A stretch of DNA of 17,268 nt from Candidatus Hebobacteria bacterium (GCA_029821235.1 JALGTT010000004.1:1-17268); one strand, 5' to 3'. Numbered from the stretch's first letter, positions 1 to 8,463 are shown. A program made the numbers and translations. Notes: generated by a model not told the origin, from the sequence alone.

Positions 1-151
1 TCTGCACCACGGCGGCGGTGTCGTCGGTGGAGCCGTCGTCCACCACCACCACCTCGAAGTCGCGGTAGTCCTGCGCGAGGACGCTGGCGAGCGCCTCCCC
101 CACCACGTCGGCCCGGTTATGGGTGGGAATAATCACCGATATGCGAGGCAT
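1..151 (-). CDS. Glycosyltransferase family 2, N-terminal part (cut by window edge)
   Basis: Only the first 50 codons are in the window, running off the left edge. The start ATG is at 149-151 and is preceded by AAGGGAG five bases upstream. The visible protein begins MPRISVIIPTHNRADVV and continues to a VVVVDDGSTDD segment, the first beta strands and nucleotide-binding acidic residues of a GT-A fold GT2 enzyme. The family transfers a sugar from an NDP donor; here the acceptor would be the lipid-linked repeat unit on the cytoplasmic face of the membrane. It overlaps the end of the GT4 gene by 35 bp. Its N-terminus closely resembles that of the other GT2 two genes upstream, which suggests an old duplication. 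The donor and linkage cannot be read from this fragment. Confidence 0.9.
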   Translation of the reverse strand, partial: MPRISVIIPTHNRADVVGEALASVLAQDYRDFEVVVVDDGSTDDTAAVVQ

Positions 152-1445
152 GGACACTCCCTTCTTTCGCCCGGCCGGCGGAGGCGGCCGCGGATGCGAT
201 TTCGCAGGCGGGCGGAAAGCCGAGGAGGGCGGCCTGGTAGACGGCGCTCATGCCGGCGATGTGCGCCTCCATGGAGAAATGACGCGCCGCGCGGCGACGG
301 CCGTTCTCCCCCATGCTCGCCCTGCGCTCGGGCGCGGCGAGGAGCCCGGCGATCGCCCCGGCCAGCGCGGCCGGGTCCGCCGGCGGCACGAGGAGACCGG
401 TCTCTCCCTCCACCACCACCTCCGCGAGCCCGCCCACGCGGGTGGCGACCACGGGCAGCGAGGCCGCCATCGCCTCCGCGGCGACGCGGCCGAACGATTC
501 CTGCAGGCTGGGAATCACCAGCAGGTCGAGGGCATTGAGGAGGCGGGGCACATCGGTGCGGAAGCCGAGCAGGCGCACCCTCTTCTGGAGCCGCAGCCGC
601 GCCATCTCCCGGTGAATGTCGTGCACGTGGGGATCCAATATCGCGGGATGCCCCACCGGGGGGATGCCGATGAACAGGGTGGTGGGAATGCGGGCGGGAG
701 GCAGGGAGGCGAGCGCCCGCAATAGGTAGACATGGCCCTTCTCGGCGGTTCCCCGGCCCACACAGCCCAGCACGGGTTCTCCCTCCCGCAGGCCGAGTTC
801 CCGCCGAACGCCGGCTCGGAGGCGCGGGTCCGGCCGGAACTCGGAGAGGCGCACCCCGTTGTACACGACCGCGAGCCGGCGCCTGGCCGGCCACCATCCC
901 CAGGCCTCCGCGGTGAACCGGGAATTGGCAACCACCACACTCGCCAGAGCCGCCCCGTCGGTGAAGTAGTGGTGGGGCTTGGGCCGGCCGTGGAGGTGGA
1001 GGATGGCGGGGATGCCGAGCCGTCGGGCGAGGGCGAGGCCGGCGCGGGCGGCCCAGCGGTGGTTGATGTGGATCAAGTCGGGAGCGGCCCCATCCAGTTC
1101 CCGCGCGCACGATCGGGCGGCTGCGAAGGCGGCCGCCAGCGCGCGCGGGCTGAGGCGAGCGGGCCTGGGGGTCCGCGTCCCGAACACCGGCACCTGGCGG
1201 GCATGAAGCGCCTCCACCATCGCCCCGTGCTCCTGGACAACCGCGGCGACGGGGTGATAGCGGTCCCTGTCCAGGTGGTCTATCAGGTCCAGCAGATTCA
1301 GCTCGGTGCCCCAGAGCACGTCCCCGGGGGCATTGTGGGTGATATACAGAATGCGGGTGGGGCGGCGGGAGTCGCCGGCCCGCTGCCATTCTTCCTCCAT
1401 CTCTTCCAACGCAAACCCTTGGCGGATCACGGTATCCTCCCTCAT
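117..1445 (-). CDS. Glycosyltransferase family 4 (GT-B fold)
   Basis: The protein is 442 residues if translation starts at the ATG at 1443-1445. That ATG overlaps the stop of the upstream GT2 as ATGA, which fixes the start; the same frame stays open 200 codons further upstream, but only as a shadow of the GT2. An N-terminal Rossmann domain begins near residue 31 (RILYITHNAPGDVLWGTE) and carries HINHRW and LHLHG. The C-terminal GT-B domain shows GCVGRGTAEKGH (about 228-238), the EX7E motif ESFGRVAAE (E316 and E324), and a downstream GLLVPPADPAAL segment. GT4 enzymes are retaining transferases using NDP-sugars; this one probably extends the repeat unit at the inner membrane. The last 35 bp overlap the next GT2. 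Sugar specificity is unknown. Confidence 0.93.
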   Translation of the reverse strand: MREDTVIRQGFALEEMEEEWQRAGDSRRPTRILYITHNAPGDVLWGTELNLLDLIDHLDRDRYHPVAAVVQEHGAMVEALHARQVPVFGTRTPRPARLSPRALAAAFAAARSCARELDGAAPDLIHINHRWAARAGLALARRLGIPAILHLHGRPKPHHYFTDGAALASVVVANSRFTAEAWGWWPARRRLAVVYNGVRLSEFRPDPRLRAGVRRELGLREGEPVLGCVGRGTAEKGHVYLLRALASLPPARIPTTLFIGIPPVGHPAILDPHVHDIHREMARLRLQKRVRLLGFRTDVPRLLNALDLLVIPSLQESFGRVAAEAMAASLPVVATRVGGLAEVVVEGETGLLVPPADPAALAGAIAGLLAAPERRASMGENGRRRAARHFSMEAHIAGMSAVYQAALLGFPPACEIASAAASAGRAKEGSVHASHIGDYSHP

Positions 1446-2398
1446 TGCCCTCCGCCCGCGGCGGAGGCGCGGGCGCGAAGGCGCTGTGCCCAGCGGCGGC
1501 CCGGCGACCCCGCCAGAAAGACGGCGGCCGCCTTCAGGAGATGCGCGGGCGAGCGGGCCGCGGCCGCGGCCCGCACCGCCTCCCAGTCCGCCCGGCGCGC
1601 CTCCTGCTCCCTCCCCTCCCGGGCGAGATGTATGGCATGGGCCCTCAGCATCCCGTACAGCCGCAGGTGGAGAAGGCGGCGCTGCCGCGGGGTGAGATCG
1701 GGGAACACGCGCAGCGCCTTCCGGCAGCAGCGCACCCAGTTTCTGGAGGCGCGGGTGCCGGAGCGGGACAGGCCGTCGGAGTAGAAGCGGGCGGTGGCGA
1801 CGGTCTCCGGGACGAACCCGATGGGCGCCTCCCGCGCGATCCGCCACCACAGGTCCTGGTCCTCGGCGGGGGGCAGGCTCTCGTCGAACAGTCCCACCCG
1901 GTCGAGCACTTCTCTGCGAATGGTGATGGTGAGGGTGCTGATCAGCGCGTGGCGGAGCAGGTCCTCGAAGATCCAGCCGCTGCGGCCTCCCCCCATGTCC
2001 GCGACACAGTGGTCGGTGGAGGGGCCGCCATCCGGCCACACACACCTCATGTCCCCATACACCGCGCCATAGCCCGGGTGGGCGTCGAGAAAGGCGACCG
2101 CGGTCTCCAGCCTCCTCGGCTCCCAGAGGTCGTCGGAGTCGAGGAATGCCACCAGTTCTCCGCGGCTGTGCAGGATGCCGTCATTGCGGGCGGCCGCGAT
2201 GCCGCCATTGGCCGCGCGCGCCACCAGGCGCACGCGGTCGCCATAGGCGGCCACCACCTCCCTGCTGTCATCGGTGGAGGCGTCGTCCACCACGACGATC
2301 TCGTAGTCCCGGTAGGTCTGGGCGAGCACGCTGTCAATCGCCTCGCGGATGACATGTGCCCGGTTGTAGCAGGGGATGATGACGGAAACTCTGGGCAT
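1442..2398 (-). CDS. Glycosyltransferase family 2
   Basis: This 318-residue GT-A enzyme starts at the ATG at 2396-2398, with AGGAGGAG seven bases upstream and 13 bases after the flippase stop. It has the GT2 opening (MPRVSVIIPCYNRAHVI), VVVDDASTDDS near 36-45, the metal-binding DSDD at 87-90 (FLDSDDLWEP) and the catalytic ED at 179-180 (PPAEDQDLWW). The C-terminal 120 residues are Arg/Ala-rich and helical-looking, common for soluble GT2 proteins of polysaccharide clusters. It should add one sugar to the growing lipid-linked oligosaccharide with inversion. It is translationally coupled to the GT4 through an ATGA overlap. Donor and acceptor cannot be inferred. Confidence 0.95.
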   Translation of the reverse strand: MPRVSVIIPCYNRAHVIREAIDSVLAQTYRDYEIVVVDDASTDDSREVVAAYGDRVRLVARAANGGIAAARNDGILHSRGELVAFLDSDDLWEPRRLETAVAFLDAHPGYGAVYGDMRCVWPDGGPSTDHCVADMGGGRSGWIFEDLLRHALISTLTITIRREVLDRVGLFDESLPPAEDQDLWWRIAREAPIGFVPETVATARFYSDGLSRSGTRASRNWVRCCRKALRVFPDLTPRQRRLLHLRLYGMLRAHAIHLAREGREQEARRADWEAVRAAAAARSPAHLLKAAAVFLAGSPGRRWAQRLRARASAAGGGQ

Positions 2399-2411
2399 GT
2401 CGGTTCTCCTC

Positions 2412-3812
2412 CTACTCCGGCGCGGGGTCCGGGACGCGCGGCCGCAGTGCTGCCCGCCCCAGGCACCTCAGGTCGGCGCGGCCGGGGATTAGCAGGCCTC
2501 TGCCCTCCATCCCGGAGGCCGCGAGGAACCAGATGACGAGCACCGCGGAGGTGCATCCGTAGGCGACGCTGGAGGCGACCGAGGCGCCGGTGATGCCCCA
2601 GCGCGGGATGAGCAGGAAGTCCAGCCCGATGGTGAGCGTGACGCCCAGGCCGGCCGACCAGGTGAGCGCGCTCTGGCGGCCCTGCGCGATGAGGTAGGAA
2701 CTGAGCACCCGCCCGGGGGTGAAGAACACCACCCCCGGCAGGAGGGCAAGGAGGGCCGGCCGGGCACCCGAGAAGGCGCGCCCGAAGAGCGCGGGGATCA
2801 GCACCGGGGAGAGGAGCGCCAGCGCCACGGCTGCGACGGCGACCAGCGCGGTGGCCTGCCGCGCGGCGCGGGCGGCGACCTGGGCGGTGGAGGAGGCCGG
2901 GCCCGCGGCGCGGGGAAAGAGGGCGATCGCCATCGCCGCGGGGAGCTGCCAGAGAAGTTCCCCCAGGCCGCTCGCCACCCCGTAGAGGCCCACCGCGTAG
3001 GCGCCGAGGAAGTAGTTCACTACGAGGCGGTCCAGGGAGAGATTGGCCCAGTAGGCGATGAGGCCGGGGTGCATCTTGAGGCCGAAGGCCGCGGAGGAAC
3101 GGATGAGAGAGAGGTCCACGCGGCGGCCCATTCCCACACGACGCCCGATCCATAGGATCAGCAGGACCGAGACCAGCACGGGCGCGGCCAGGCCGGCCGC
3201 TACCGCGCCCAACAGGCCCAGGTGGAAGCCGAGCAGCAGGACCGCCATGAGAAGGAGGCCGAGCACCGCGCCGGCGATGGAGAGGAGGGTTCTCTCCCTG
3301 ACCCAGCCCGCCCCCAGCACGACCGCGCTGCCGAGGGTGGCAAAGGTTCCGCAGAACAGCCCCGCTCCCGCCAGCAGCAGCAGGCCGCGGGGCACCCCGC
3401 GCAGCGCGGAGCCGGACAGCGCGGCGCTCAATCCCAGCAGTAAGAGCAGGCCGAGGGCGCCGGTGGCGAAGGCGATGACCAGGGAGGCGGTGAGGGCCGC
3501 TCCCACCGAGGCGCGGCGGCGGGCTACATGGTACATGAGCCCGGAGTCGGTGCTCATGGGGAGAATCCACCCCACCAGGCCCACGGTAAGCACGATCAGG
3601 GCGAGCACTCCCCGGCCGGCCGGCCCCAGCACGCGGGCGGTGATGATGCTGGCCGCCATGCCACACACCAGGGAGGCGCCCTGTGCCCCAAGGGTGAGGA
3701 GCGCGTCCTTCCCCAGGCTGCCCCTGGGGCCGACGGCCGCGGCGCCCGATCGGGCGGGGGCCTCCCCCACCCGATCGCCCTCAGGCAACGGCCTGACCCG
3801 AGTGGTCACCAT
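2412..3812 (-). CDS. Polysaccharide flippase, MOP/Wzx-like membrane protein
   Basis: The chosen start (ATG at 3810-3812) gives 466 residues and a 32-bp overlap with the end of the kinase gene. The frame is open to 3923, but that extension is a Thr-rich artefact of the kinase's poly-Tyr codons read in another frame. After a cytoplasmic N-terminus of about 35 residues come roughly twelve hydrophobic segments. The first contains the family's ARVLGPAGRG loop typical of polysaccharide biosynthesis (MOP superfamily) transporters. Such proteins move the undecaprenyl-linked repeat unit from the cytoplasmic to the periplasmic leaflet. The position between the kinase/export genes and the glycosyltransferases fits that role. 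A ligase-type or O-antigen use is possible; the polymer type is not known. Confidence 0.9.
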   Translation of the reverse strand: MVTTRVRPLPEGDRVGEAPARSGAAAVGPRGSLGKDALLTLGAQGASLVCGMAASIITARVLGPAGRGVLALIVLTVGLVGWILPMSTDSGLMYHVARRRASVGAALTASLVIAFATGALGLLLLLGLSAALSGSALRGVPRGLLLLAGAGLFCGTFATLGSAVVLGAGWVRERTLLSIAGAVLGLLLMAVLLLGFHLGLLGAVAAGLAAPVLVSVLLILWIGRRVGMGRRVDLSLIRSSAAFGLKMHPGLIAYWANLSLDRLVVNYFLGAYAVGLYGVASGLGELLWQLPAAMAIALFPRAAGPASSTAQVAARAARQATALVAVAAVALALLSPVLIPALFGRAFSGARPALLALLPGVVFFTPGRVLSSYLIAQGRQSALTWSAGLGVTLTIGLDFLLIPRWGITGASVASSVAYGCTSAVLVIWFLAASGMEGRGLLIPGRADLRCLGRAALRPRVPDPAPE

Positions 3813-6078
3813 CCTGTCCCTTCGCCTCCTTCCGGGAATGGCGGCGGTGAGACTTGCGTCGCCGCTTGCCCGAACCGTCGTCCTCCCGGTCATAGTCGTA
3901 GTAGTAATAGTAGTAGCCGCCATAGTAGCCGTAGCCGTAGCCGGCGCGGTGGCGCACCTTGTTGATCACCACGCCCGAGATGTCGTGCCCGATGTTGTTG
4001 AGCAAGGTGCGGGTGCGCTGGAGCGCGCGCCGGTGGGATTCCCCGGGCACGCACACGGTCAGCACCGCGTCGCTCATGCTGGCCAGCACCAGCCCGTCGG
4101 CCGCGGCGAGCAGCGGAGAACTGTCGAACACCACCAGATCGGCCTGGCTGCGGAGGTCGTCCAGCAGCTTCCGCATCTGGGGGGAGTCAAGGAGATCGGT
4201 CGGGTTGGGCGCGCGGTTGCCCGCGCTCAGGAAGCGAAGCCCGGTCTCCGGTATCACCTCAATGGTCTCCTCCAGCCTGGCCTGGCCGGCGAGCACGTCG
4301 GTCATCCCCTTCGCCCCATTGGTGCCGAGGAGACGGCGAAGAGACGGACGACGCAGGTCGCTGTCTATCAGGATGACGCGCCGGCCGCTGAGGGCGGCGG
4401 CGGTGGCGAGGTTGAGGGCGGTGGTGGTCTTGCCCTCCTGAGGGCCCGCGCTGGCGACCAGCACCACCCGCGCCCCCTCCCCCGGCGCGACGAATCCGAG
4501 GTTGTAGCGGAGAGTCCGATAGGCGTCTATCGCCCTGGTCGGAGGGTTCCTGACCCGCCCCAGGCTGACCGGCTGGGAGGAGGAGAGCATGGGCACGGTG
4601 GCCAGCACGGGGGCACCCAGCAGGCGGGACACGTCCTCCTGATCGCGCACGGTGTCGTCGAACTGCTCCTGCAACACCGCGAGCGCGATCCCCACCGCCA
4701 GGCCGCCGAGCAGCCCGAGGAACAGGTTGAGGGGGACGTTCGGCTTGATGGGCATCCGCGGCCGGGAGGCGGGTTCGGCCACCTCGGTGTTGCCGAGGGC
4801 CATCACCCGCCCCACCTCCACCTCCTGGTTCCGCGCGAGGAGGTCGGAGTAGATCTTCTCGGCCACCGCCACCTGCCGCTCGAGCCGGGCCAGCGCGACC
4901 TGCTGGGTGGGGATCTTCTGGAGTTCCTTCTCGGCGGCGGCGAGTTCGGCCCGCAAGTCCCGATGGCGGGCCTCCAGCGCGGCCACCTCCGCCTCGCCCT
5001 GGATCATCTGGCTGGCGAGGAGTTGCTGGACCGCGAGGTCGCCGCCTCCCGAGCCCACGACATTGGCGATCTCTCGGTCGAGTTGTTCCTTGGTGATGCG
5101 GATCTGCTCGTCGATCTGCTCCAGAGGGCCGGGGAAGGCCTCGGTATACTTCGCCTGGGCGGCGAGCCGCTTTCCCTCTAACTCGACGAGTCTGGCCCGC
5201 AACTGCTTCACCACCGCGTTGTCGCGGACGCGGCCGGTGGCGATGCTTGCGTTCTGCCGGCGCCACTGATCGGCGGACTTGGCGAGGCGCACCCGCGCCT
5301 CGGCCAGATCGGCCTTGGTCTTGTCGGCGTCGGCGCGCAGCGCGGCCACCCTGTCGAGCAGCGCACCGGCGGCCGCGTCGGAGGCGATGATGCCGGTGGC
5401 CTCCTTGTGGGCGCGGAGGGCGTTCTCGGCATTGCTGAGATTGGCGCGCGCCACCGCCAGTTGCTGGGAGAGGTAGCGGCCCGCGCTCTCCGCGGAACTC
5501 TGGGCCCGGCGGCGGCTCATGGCGACATAGGACTCCACGGCCGCGTTGGCGACCCGCTGGGCCTGCTCCGGGGAGCGGGCGCGGGAGCTCACCCGCACCA
5601 GCTTGGTCTTGGGCACCGCGTCCGCCCTCAACATCGCCCGCACCTGCTCCGGGCCGAGCGCGGGGCCGCCGTGGTCCTTCAGCCACTTGGCGGTCTCGCG
5701 GGCGGTGGATTCGCCCTGGATCAACTGCACGTGAGTCTCCAGGTCGGGGGCGGCCATCGCCGTCATCATCGGCGGCATCTGCTGGTCGCCGCCCAGGCCC
5801 CTTCCGTCGGCGACATCGCTGACCAACAGGGTCGCCCTCGCCTCGTAGATGCGGGGAGAGGTGACGGTGACCAGGCAGGCAATGGAGAAGACGACGGCCA
5901 GCGCACCCAGGACGGTCCACCTGCGCCTCAGCAGGACGCCGACGTAACTCTCCACCGGCGAGGGCGAACCCTCGAAGCGGGCAAAGGTGGCGACGGGGCT
6001 GCCCGCGGGATCACCCGCCGAGAGAGGGACTTCCCGGTACCGCGCGGGAAGCGCTCTTTCCTCATCACTGTGACTCAT
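3781..6078 (-). CDS. Polysaccharide co-polymerase with tyrosine autokinase (Wzc/BY-kinase-like)
   Basis: This 765-residue protein has the fused, diderm-type architecture. A Wzz segment with the first membrane helix lies around residues 55-77, a long coiled-coil periplasmic region spans about 190-430, and a GNVR-like Pro-rich stretch precedes the second helix near 448-468. The cytoplasmic P-loop kinase follows, with Walker A SAGPQEGKTTT (about 542-552), Walker A' ILIDSDLRRP (about 568-578) and Walker B VVFDSSPLL (about 649-656). The tail has 11 Tyr among 18 residues (713-730), including six in a row, then a very basic Arg/Lys/His end. Family knowledge: the ATPase phosphorylates this Tyr cluster in trans, and cycling of phosphorylation controls polymer length and export. 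The ATG follows GAGGAG by six bases. No partner phosphatase is visible. Confidence 0.96.
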   Translation of the reverse strand: MSHSDEERALPARYREVPLSAGDPAGSPVATFARFEGSPSPVESYVGVLLRRRWTVLGALAVVFSIACLVTVTSPRIYEARATLLVSDVADGRGLGGDQQMPPMMTAMAAPDLETHVQLIQGESTARETAKWLKDHGGPALGPEQVRAMLRADAVPKTKLVRVSSRARSPEQAQRVANAAVESYVAMSRRRAQSSAESAGRYLSQQLAVARANLSNAENALRAHKEATGIIASDAAAGALLDRVAALRADADKTKADLAEARVRLAKSADQWRRQNASIATGRVRDNAVVKQLRARLVELEGKRLAAQAKYTEAFPGPLEQIDEQIRITKEQLDREIANVVGSGGGDLAVQQLLASQMIQGEAEVAALEARHRDLRAELAAAEKELQKIPTQQVALARLERQVAVAEKIYSDLLARNQEVEVGRVMALGNTEVAEPASRPRMPIKPNVPLNLFLGLLGGLAVGIALAVLQEQFDDTVRDQEDVSRLLGAPVLATVPMLSSSQPVSLGRVRNPPTRAIDAYRTLRYNLGFVAPGEGARVVLVASAGPQEGKTTTALNLATAAALSGRRVILIDSDLRRPSLRRLLGTNGAKGMTDVLAGQARLEETIEVIPETGLRFLSAGNRAPNPTDLLDSPQMRKLLDDLRSQADLVVFDSSPLLAAADGLVLASMSDAVLTVCVPGESHRRALQRTRTLLNNIGHDISGVVINKVRHRAGYGYGYYGGYYYYYYDYDREDDGSGKRRRKSHRRHSRKEAKGQDGDHSGQAVA

Positions 6079-6174
6079 GCTTCACTCCTCATCTCTTCCG
6101 GGCCCCGCCGCGGCGGCCGGCCGCGGCAGGGCGCCCTCCGCGATCGATGTTCTCGGGTCCGGCCGAGGCCGAAC

Positions 6175-7182
6175 CTACCGGCTGGCGGTGAACTGGATGT
6201 CGAAGGTGTGCACTCCGGTGCCGCTGGAGCTGTCCCACGTCATCACCCCATTGCTCATGGTGATCACGCCGGTCCAGGGAACGCCTCCCACGGTTCCCGA
6301 GAAGGTGCCGGTGGCGAAGGAACCAGAGCGGGTGATGGTGCCGCCGGCCTCAATGCGGTCCCCCGGGGTCTGCATCTGCGCGGTGGCGGTGGTGATCTCC
6401 ACGGGCACCACCGAACTATCGGGCTTGGTGAGGGTGCCGGAGCCGGTGGCGGTCGCCACCAACTCGGAGACGTTCGGGCCCTGGGACTGATAGGTGTAGT
6501 TGATCACCATGGTGCCCCCCGGCCCGGTGACGGTGATGGTGCCGGAGCCCTGTTCCTGCCATCCGTCACCCACCCATTGGGCGGTGTGCTCGCCCTCCAT
6601 GGTGCCGGAGCCGCTGGCGGTGATGGTCTCCTCACCGTCGCCTCCTCCGAAGGCGCCGCTGGCCGCCAACAGGCCCGCCCCCGCGACCGCGGCCCCGATG
6701 AAGGGAGCGTGAATCGCGGTGATGGCGGCGGCCCCGAGCACCGCGCCGGTGCTGAGGTCCACCAACTCGGCGGAGAAGCGGAGGGCCACCCCGGGCTTGG
6801 TCTCCTCATAGGGGAAGGTGACCTTGACCGGCTCGGATGCCCCCGGCGCGAGCGGTCCTCCCTTCACCTTGTAGACGCGGCGACGGGATTGCTCTTCGGT
6901 ATCGCGGCCGGCGGCTTCGCCGCGGGCGGTCTTCACTTCCGCCTTCGCGCTGGCCGGGCCGGCCTCGACGATGAACCTGACCTCGTACTTGAGCGGCTCG
7001 TCGGTGGGGTTGACCACCAACGCGCGCAACTCGACGTACTTCTTCCCGTCGATCTCCACGATTCCCCATCCCCGATTGACGATCTGGGGCTGTTCGGGCG
7101 CGGCGGCCGCCGTCCCGCCCGCGAGGAACAGGATGGCCGGCACGCCGCAGAGCAGCATCGCTCTTCTCAGTCCTTTCAACAT
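6175..7182 (-). CDS. Secreted beta-rich protein of unknown function
   Basis: I do not recognise this 335-residue protein as a named family. The ATG at 7180-7182 follows AAGGAGG by eight bases. Residues 1-28 are a clear signal peptide (basic MLKGLRR, hydrophobic core, AAAA cleavage region). Residues 30-145 look like an Ig-like fold of the FxLYD/DUF3426 style (VELRALVVNPTDEPLKYEVRF; later PLAPGASEPVKV). A Gly/Ala hydrophobic stretch near 150-178 could be membrane-inserting or a linker. Residues 185-335 alternate Thr/Ser/Gly strands with three GSGT motifs. It sits between the SLBB export gene and the kinase gene, separated by 75 and 96 bp, so a periplasmic or outer-membrane accessory of export is a reasonable inference, not shown. 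Confidence 0.85.
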   Translation of the reverse strand: MLKGLRRAMLLCGVPAILFLAGGTAAAAPEQPQIVNRGWGIVEIDGKKYVELRALVVNPTDEPLKYEVRFIVEAGPASAKAEVKTARGEAAGRDTEEQSRRRVYKVKGGPLAPGASEPVKVTFPYEETKPGVALRFSAELVDLSTGAVLGAAAITAIHAPFIGAAVAGAGLLAASGAFGGGDGEETITASGSGTMEGEHTAQWVGDGWQEQGSGTITVTGPGGTMVINYTYQSQGPNVSELVATATGSGTLTKPDSSVVPVEITTATAQMQTPGDRIEAGGTITRSGSFATGTFSGTVGGVPWTGVITMSNGVMTWDSSSGTGVHTFDIQFTASR

Positions 7183-7257
7183 CTCCGTATCCTCCTTGTG
7201 ACGAGTGCTCGTCTTTCGATTTCCCGCGTGCCGCGCAAGCGGAGCCGCGGCCCACCC

Positions 7258-8463
7258 TCAGGGCGCCAGGTATTGAATCAGGGGCAGCAGGGCCCACAGT
7301 TGACGACCGCGTTCTCCCTTTGCGGGCACGAACAGCACGTCGCCGTCCTGAAGCACCAGGTTCTGTCCGGCATCGCCCTTGCGGAGCAAACGGTCTATGT
7401 TCACGGGAAGAGAGGTGGGCTTTCCGTCCACCACCCGCAGCAAGGTGGCATCGCCGAGGCGGGCCGAGCCACCCACCCCTCCCACCGCGTTGAGCAAATC
7501 GAGCAGAGTGGACTTCTCCGGCAGCATCTGCCGGCCGGGCCTGGCGACATCGCCCATGGCGTAGACGGTGACCAGCGCGCGGCGGGGCACGGTCAGCACA
7601 TCTCCGGGCTGCAGCAGGATGTTCTGGGAGGTGTCCCCCCGCAGGAGGGCCACCAGGTCAATGGGCACCATGACATCGCCGCGGGTGATCAGGGCGTGGC
7701 GCAGATCGGACCTGGGGAACTCGATCTCCAGGGGCAGGCCGTCCTTGGTGACCAGGCCGGCCTTCTGGATGGCCTCGAGGACCCGCACCTCCTGGCCCAG
7801 GGGAATGTCGAACATCCCCGGATCGGGCACCTCCCCCAGCACCAGGTAGCGCCGCGGCCGGTCCGCGTCGGCCCTGGTGTTGACCATCACCACGTCCCCG
7901 GGCTCGAGTTGGGCGCGGCCATCCGGCTCCTGCGGATTGTGGAGACGATTGAGGGGGACGGTGATGAACTCCCCGGTGCGGTACTTGACGATGGTGGCGG
8001 TGCCGTCGGCGCGGTCGGTGGGGCCGCCGGCGGCGGCCAGCGCCTGCATCAGGCCGGCGGCGCTGGTGATGGGGTAGACGCCGGGATTCTTCACCTCGCC
8101 CAGGAGGAAGACGCTGGTCCCCATCTCGCCGTACTTGCGGATGGTGATCATCACCTGGGGACGGCGCAGGAAGGCGGACAGGCGATCGCGCAGGTTCTGC
8201 TCCAATTCGGCACAGGTGAACCCGGCACTCGCCACATCCCCCAGCAGGGGAAAGGAGATGGTGCCCGCGCCGTTCACCTGAAAGTCGCCGCTGAGTTCGT
8301 CCTCCCCCCATACGGTGATGGACAGGATGTCCCCCGCGGCAATGCGGTAGGATCCCACCGCGGGCGGAGGCGGGGAGGGAGAGGGGCCGCTCCCCGCCTC
8401 CTCTGCCGCAGCCAGGAAGCCAACCGTCAGCAATATCAAACCAAGCCAGATTGACAGCCGCAT
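7258..8463 (-). CDS. SLBB-domain polysaccharide export protein (Wza-like)
   Basis: The start is set at the ATG at 8461-8463, where GAGGAG sits seven bases upstream; a GTG at 8481 and an ATG at 8478 in the same frame are alternatives. The 401-residue protein has a signal peptide (RLSIWLGLILLTVGF, AAA) but no lipobox Cys. A Poly_export domain follows (YRIAAGDILSITVWGEDELS), then three SLBB-type modules recognisable by LGEVKNPGVYPI, LGEVPDPGMFDI and MGDVARPGRQML, each leading into a short helix. It ends in a hydrophobic stretch, WALLPLIQYLAP. The family forms the periplasmic and outer-membrane channel that works with the Wzc-like kinase encoded two genes later. Lack of a lipid anchor differs from E. 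coli Wza but occurs in other phyla. Confidence 0.95.
   Translation of the reverse strand: MRLSIWLGLILLTVGFLAAAEEAGSGPSPSPPPPAVGSYRIAAGDILSITVWGEDELSGDFQVNGAGTISFPLLGDVASAGFTCAELEQNLRDRLSAFLRRPQVMITIRKYGEMGTSVFLLGEVKNPGVYPITSAAGLMQALAAAGGPTDRADGTATIVKYRTGEFITVPLNRLHNPQEPDGRAQLEPGDVVMVNTRADADRPRRYLVLGEVPDPGMFDIPLGQEVRVLEAIQKAGLVTKDGLPLEIEFPRSDLRHALITRGDVMVPIDLVALLRGDTSQNILLQPGDVLTVPRRALVTVYAMGDVARPGRQMLPEKSTLLDLLNAVGGVGGSARLGDATLLRVVDGKPTSLPVNIDRLLRKGDAGQNLVLQDGDVLFVPAKGERGRQLWALLPLIQYLAP

Noticed and set aside
3813..3923. N-terminal extension of the flippase frame, Thr-rich.
   Set aside because: This is the kinase poly-Tyr tail read in another frame. The flippase start at 3812 gives a normal transporter N-terminus.
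3058..5181. Plus-strand open frame of about 707 codons opposite the flippase and kinase genes.
   Set aside because: It is antisense to well-supported genes, has low-complexity Arg/Pro/Ala and Gly/His composition and no recognisable domain. It is a typical high-GC shadow frame.
5407..8454. Plus-strand open frame of about 1015 codons opposite the kinase, secreted protein and SLBB genes.
   Set aside because: Its composition (Gly/His/Asp/Arg-rich, repetitive) and its position opposite three clear genes indicate a shadow, and no domain is seen.
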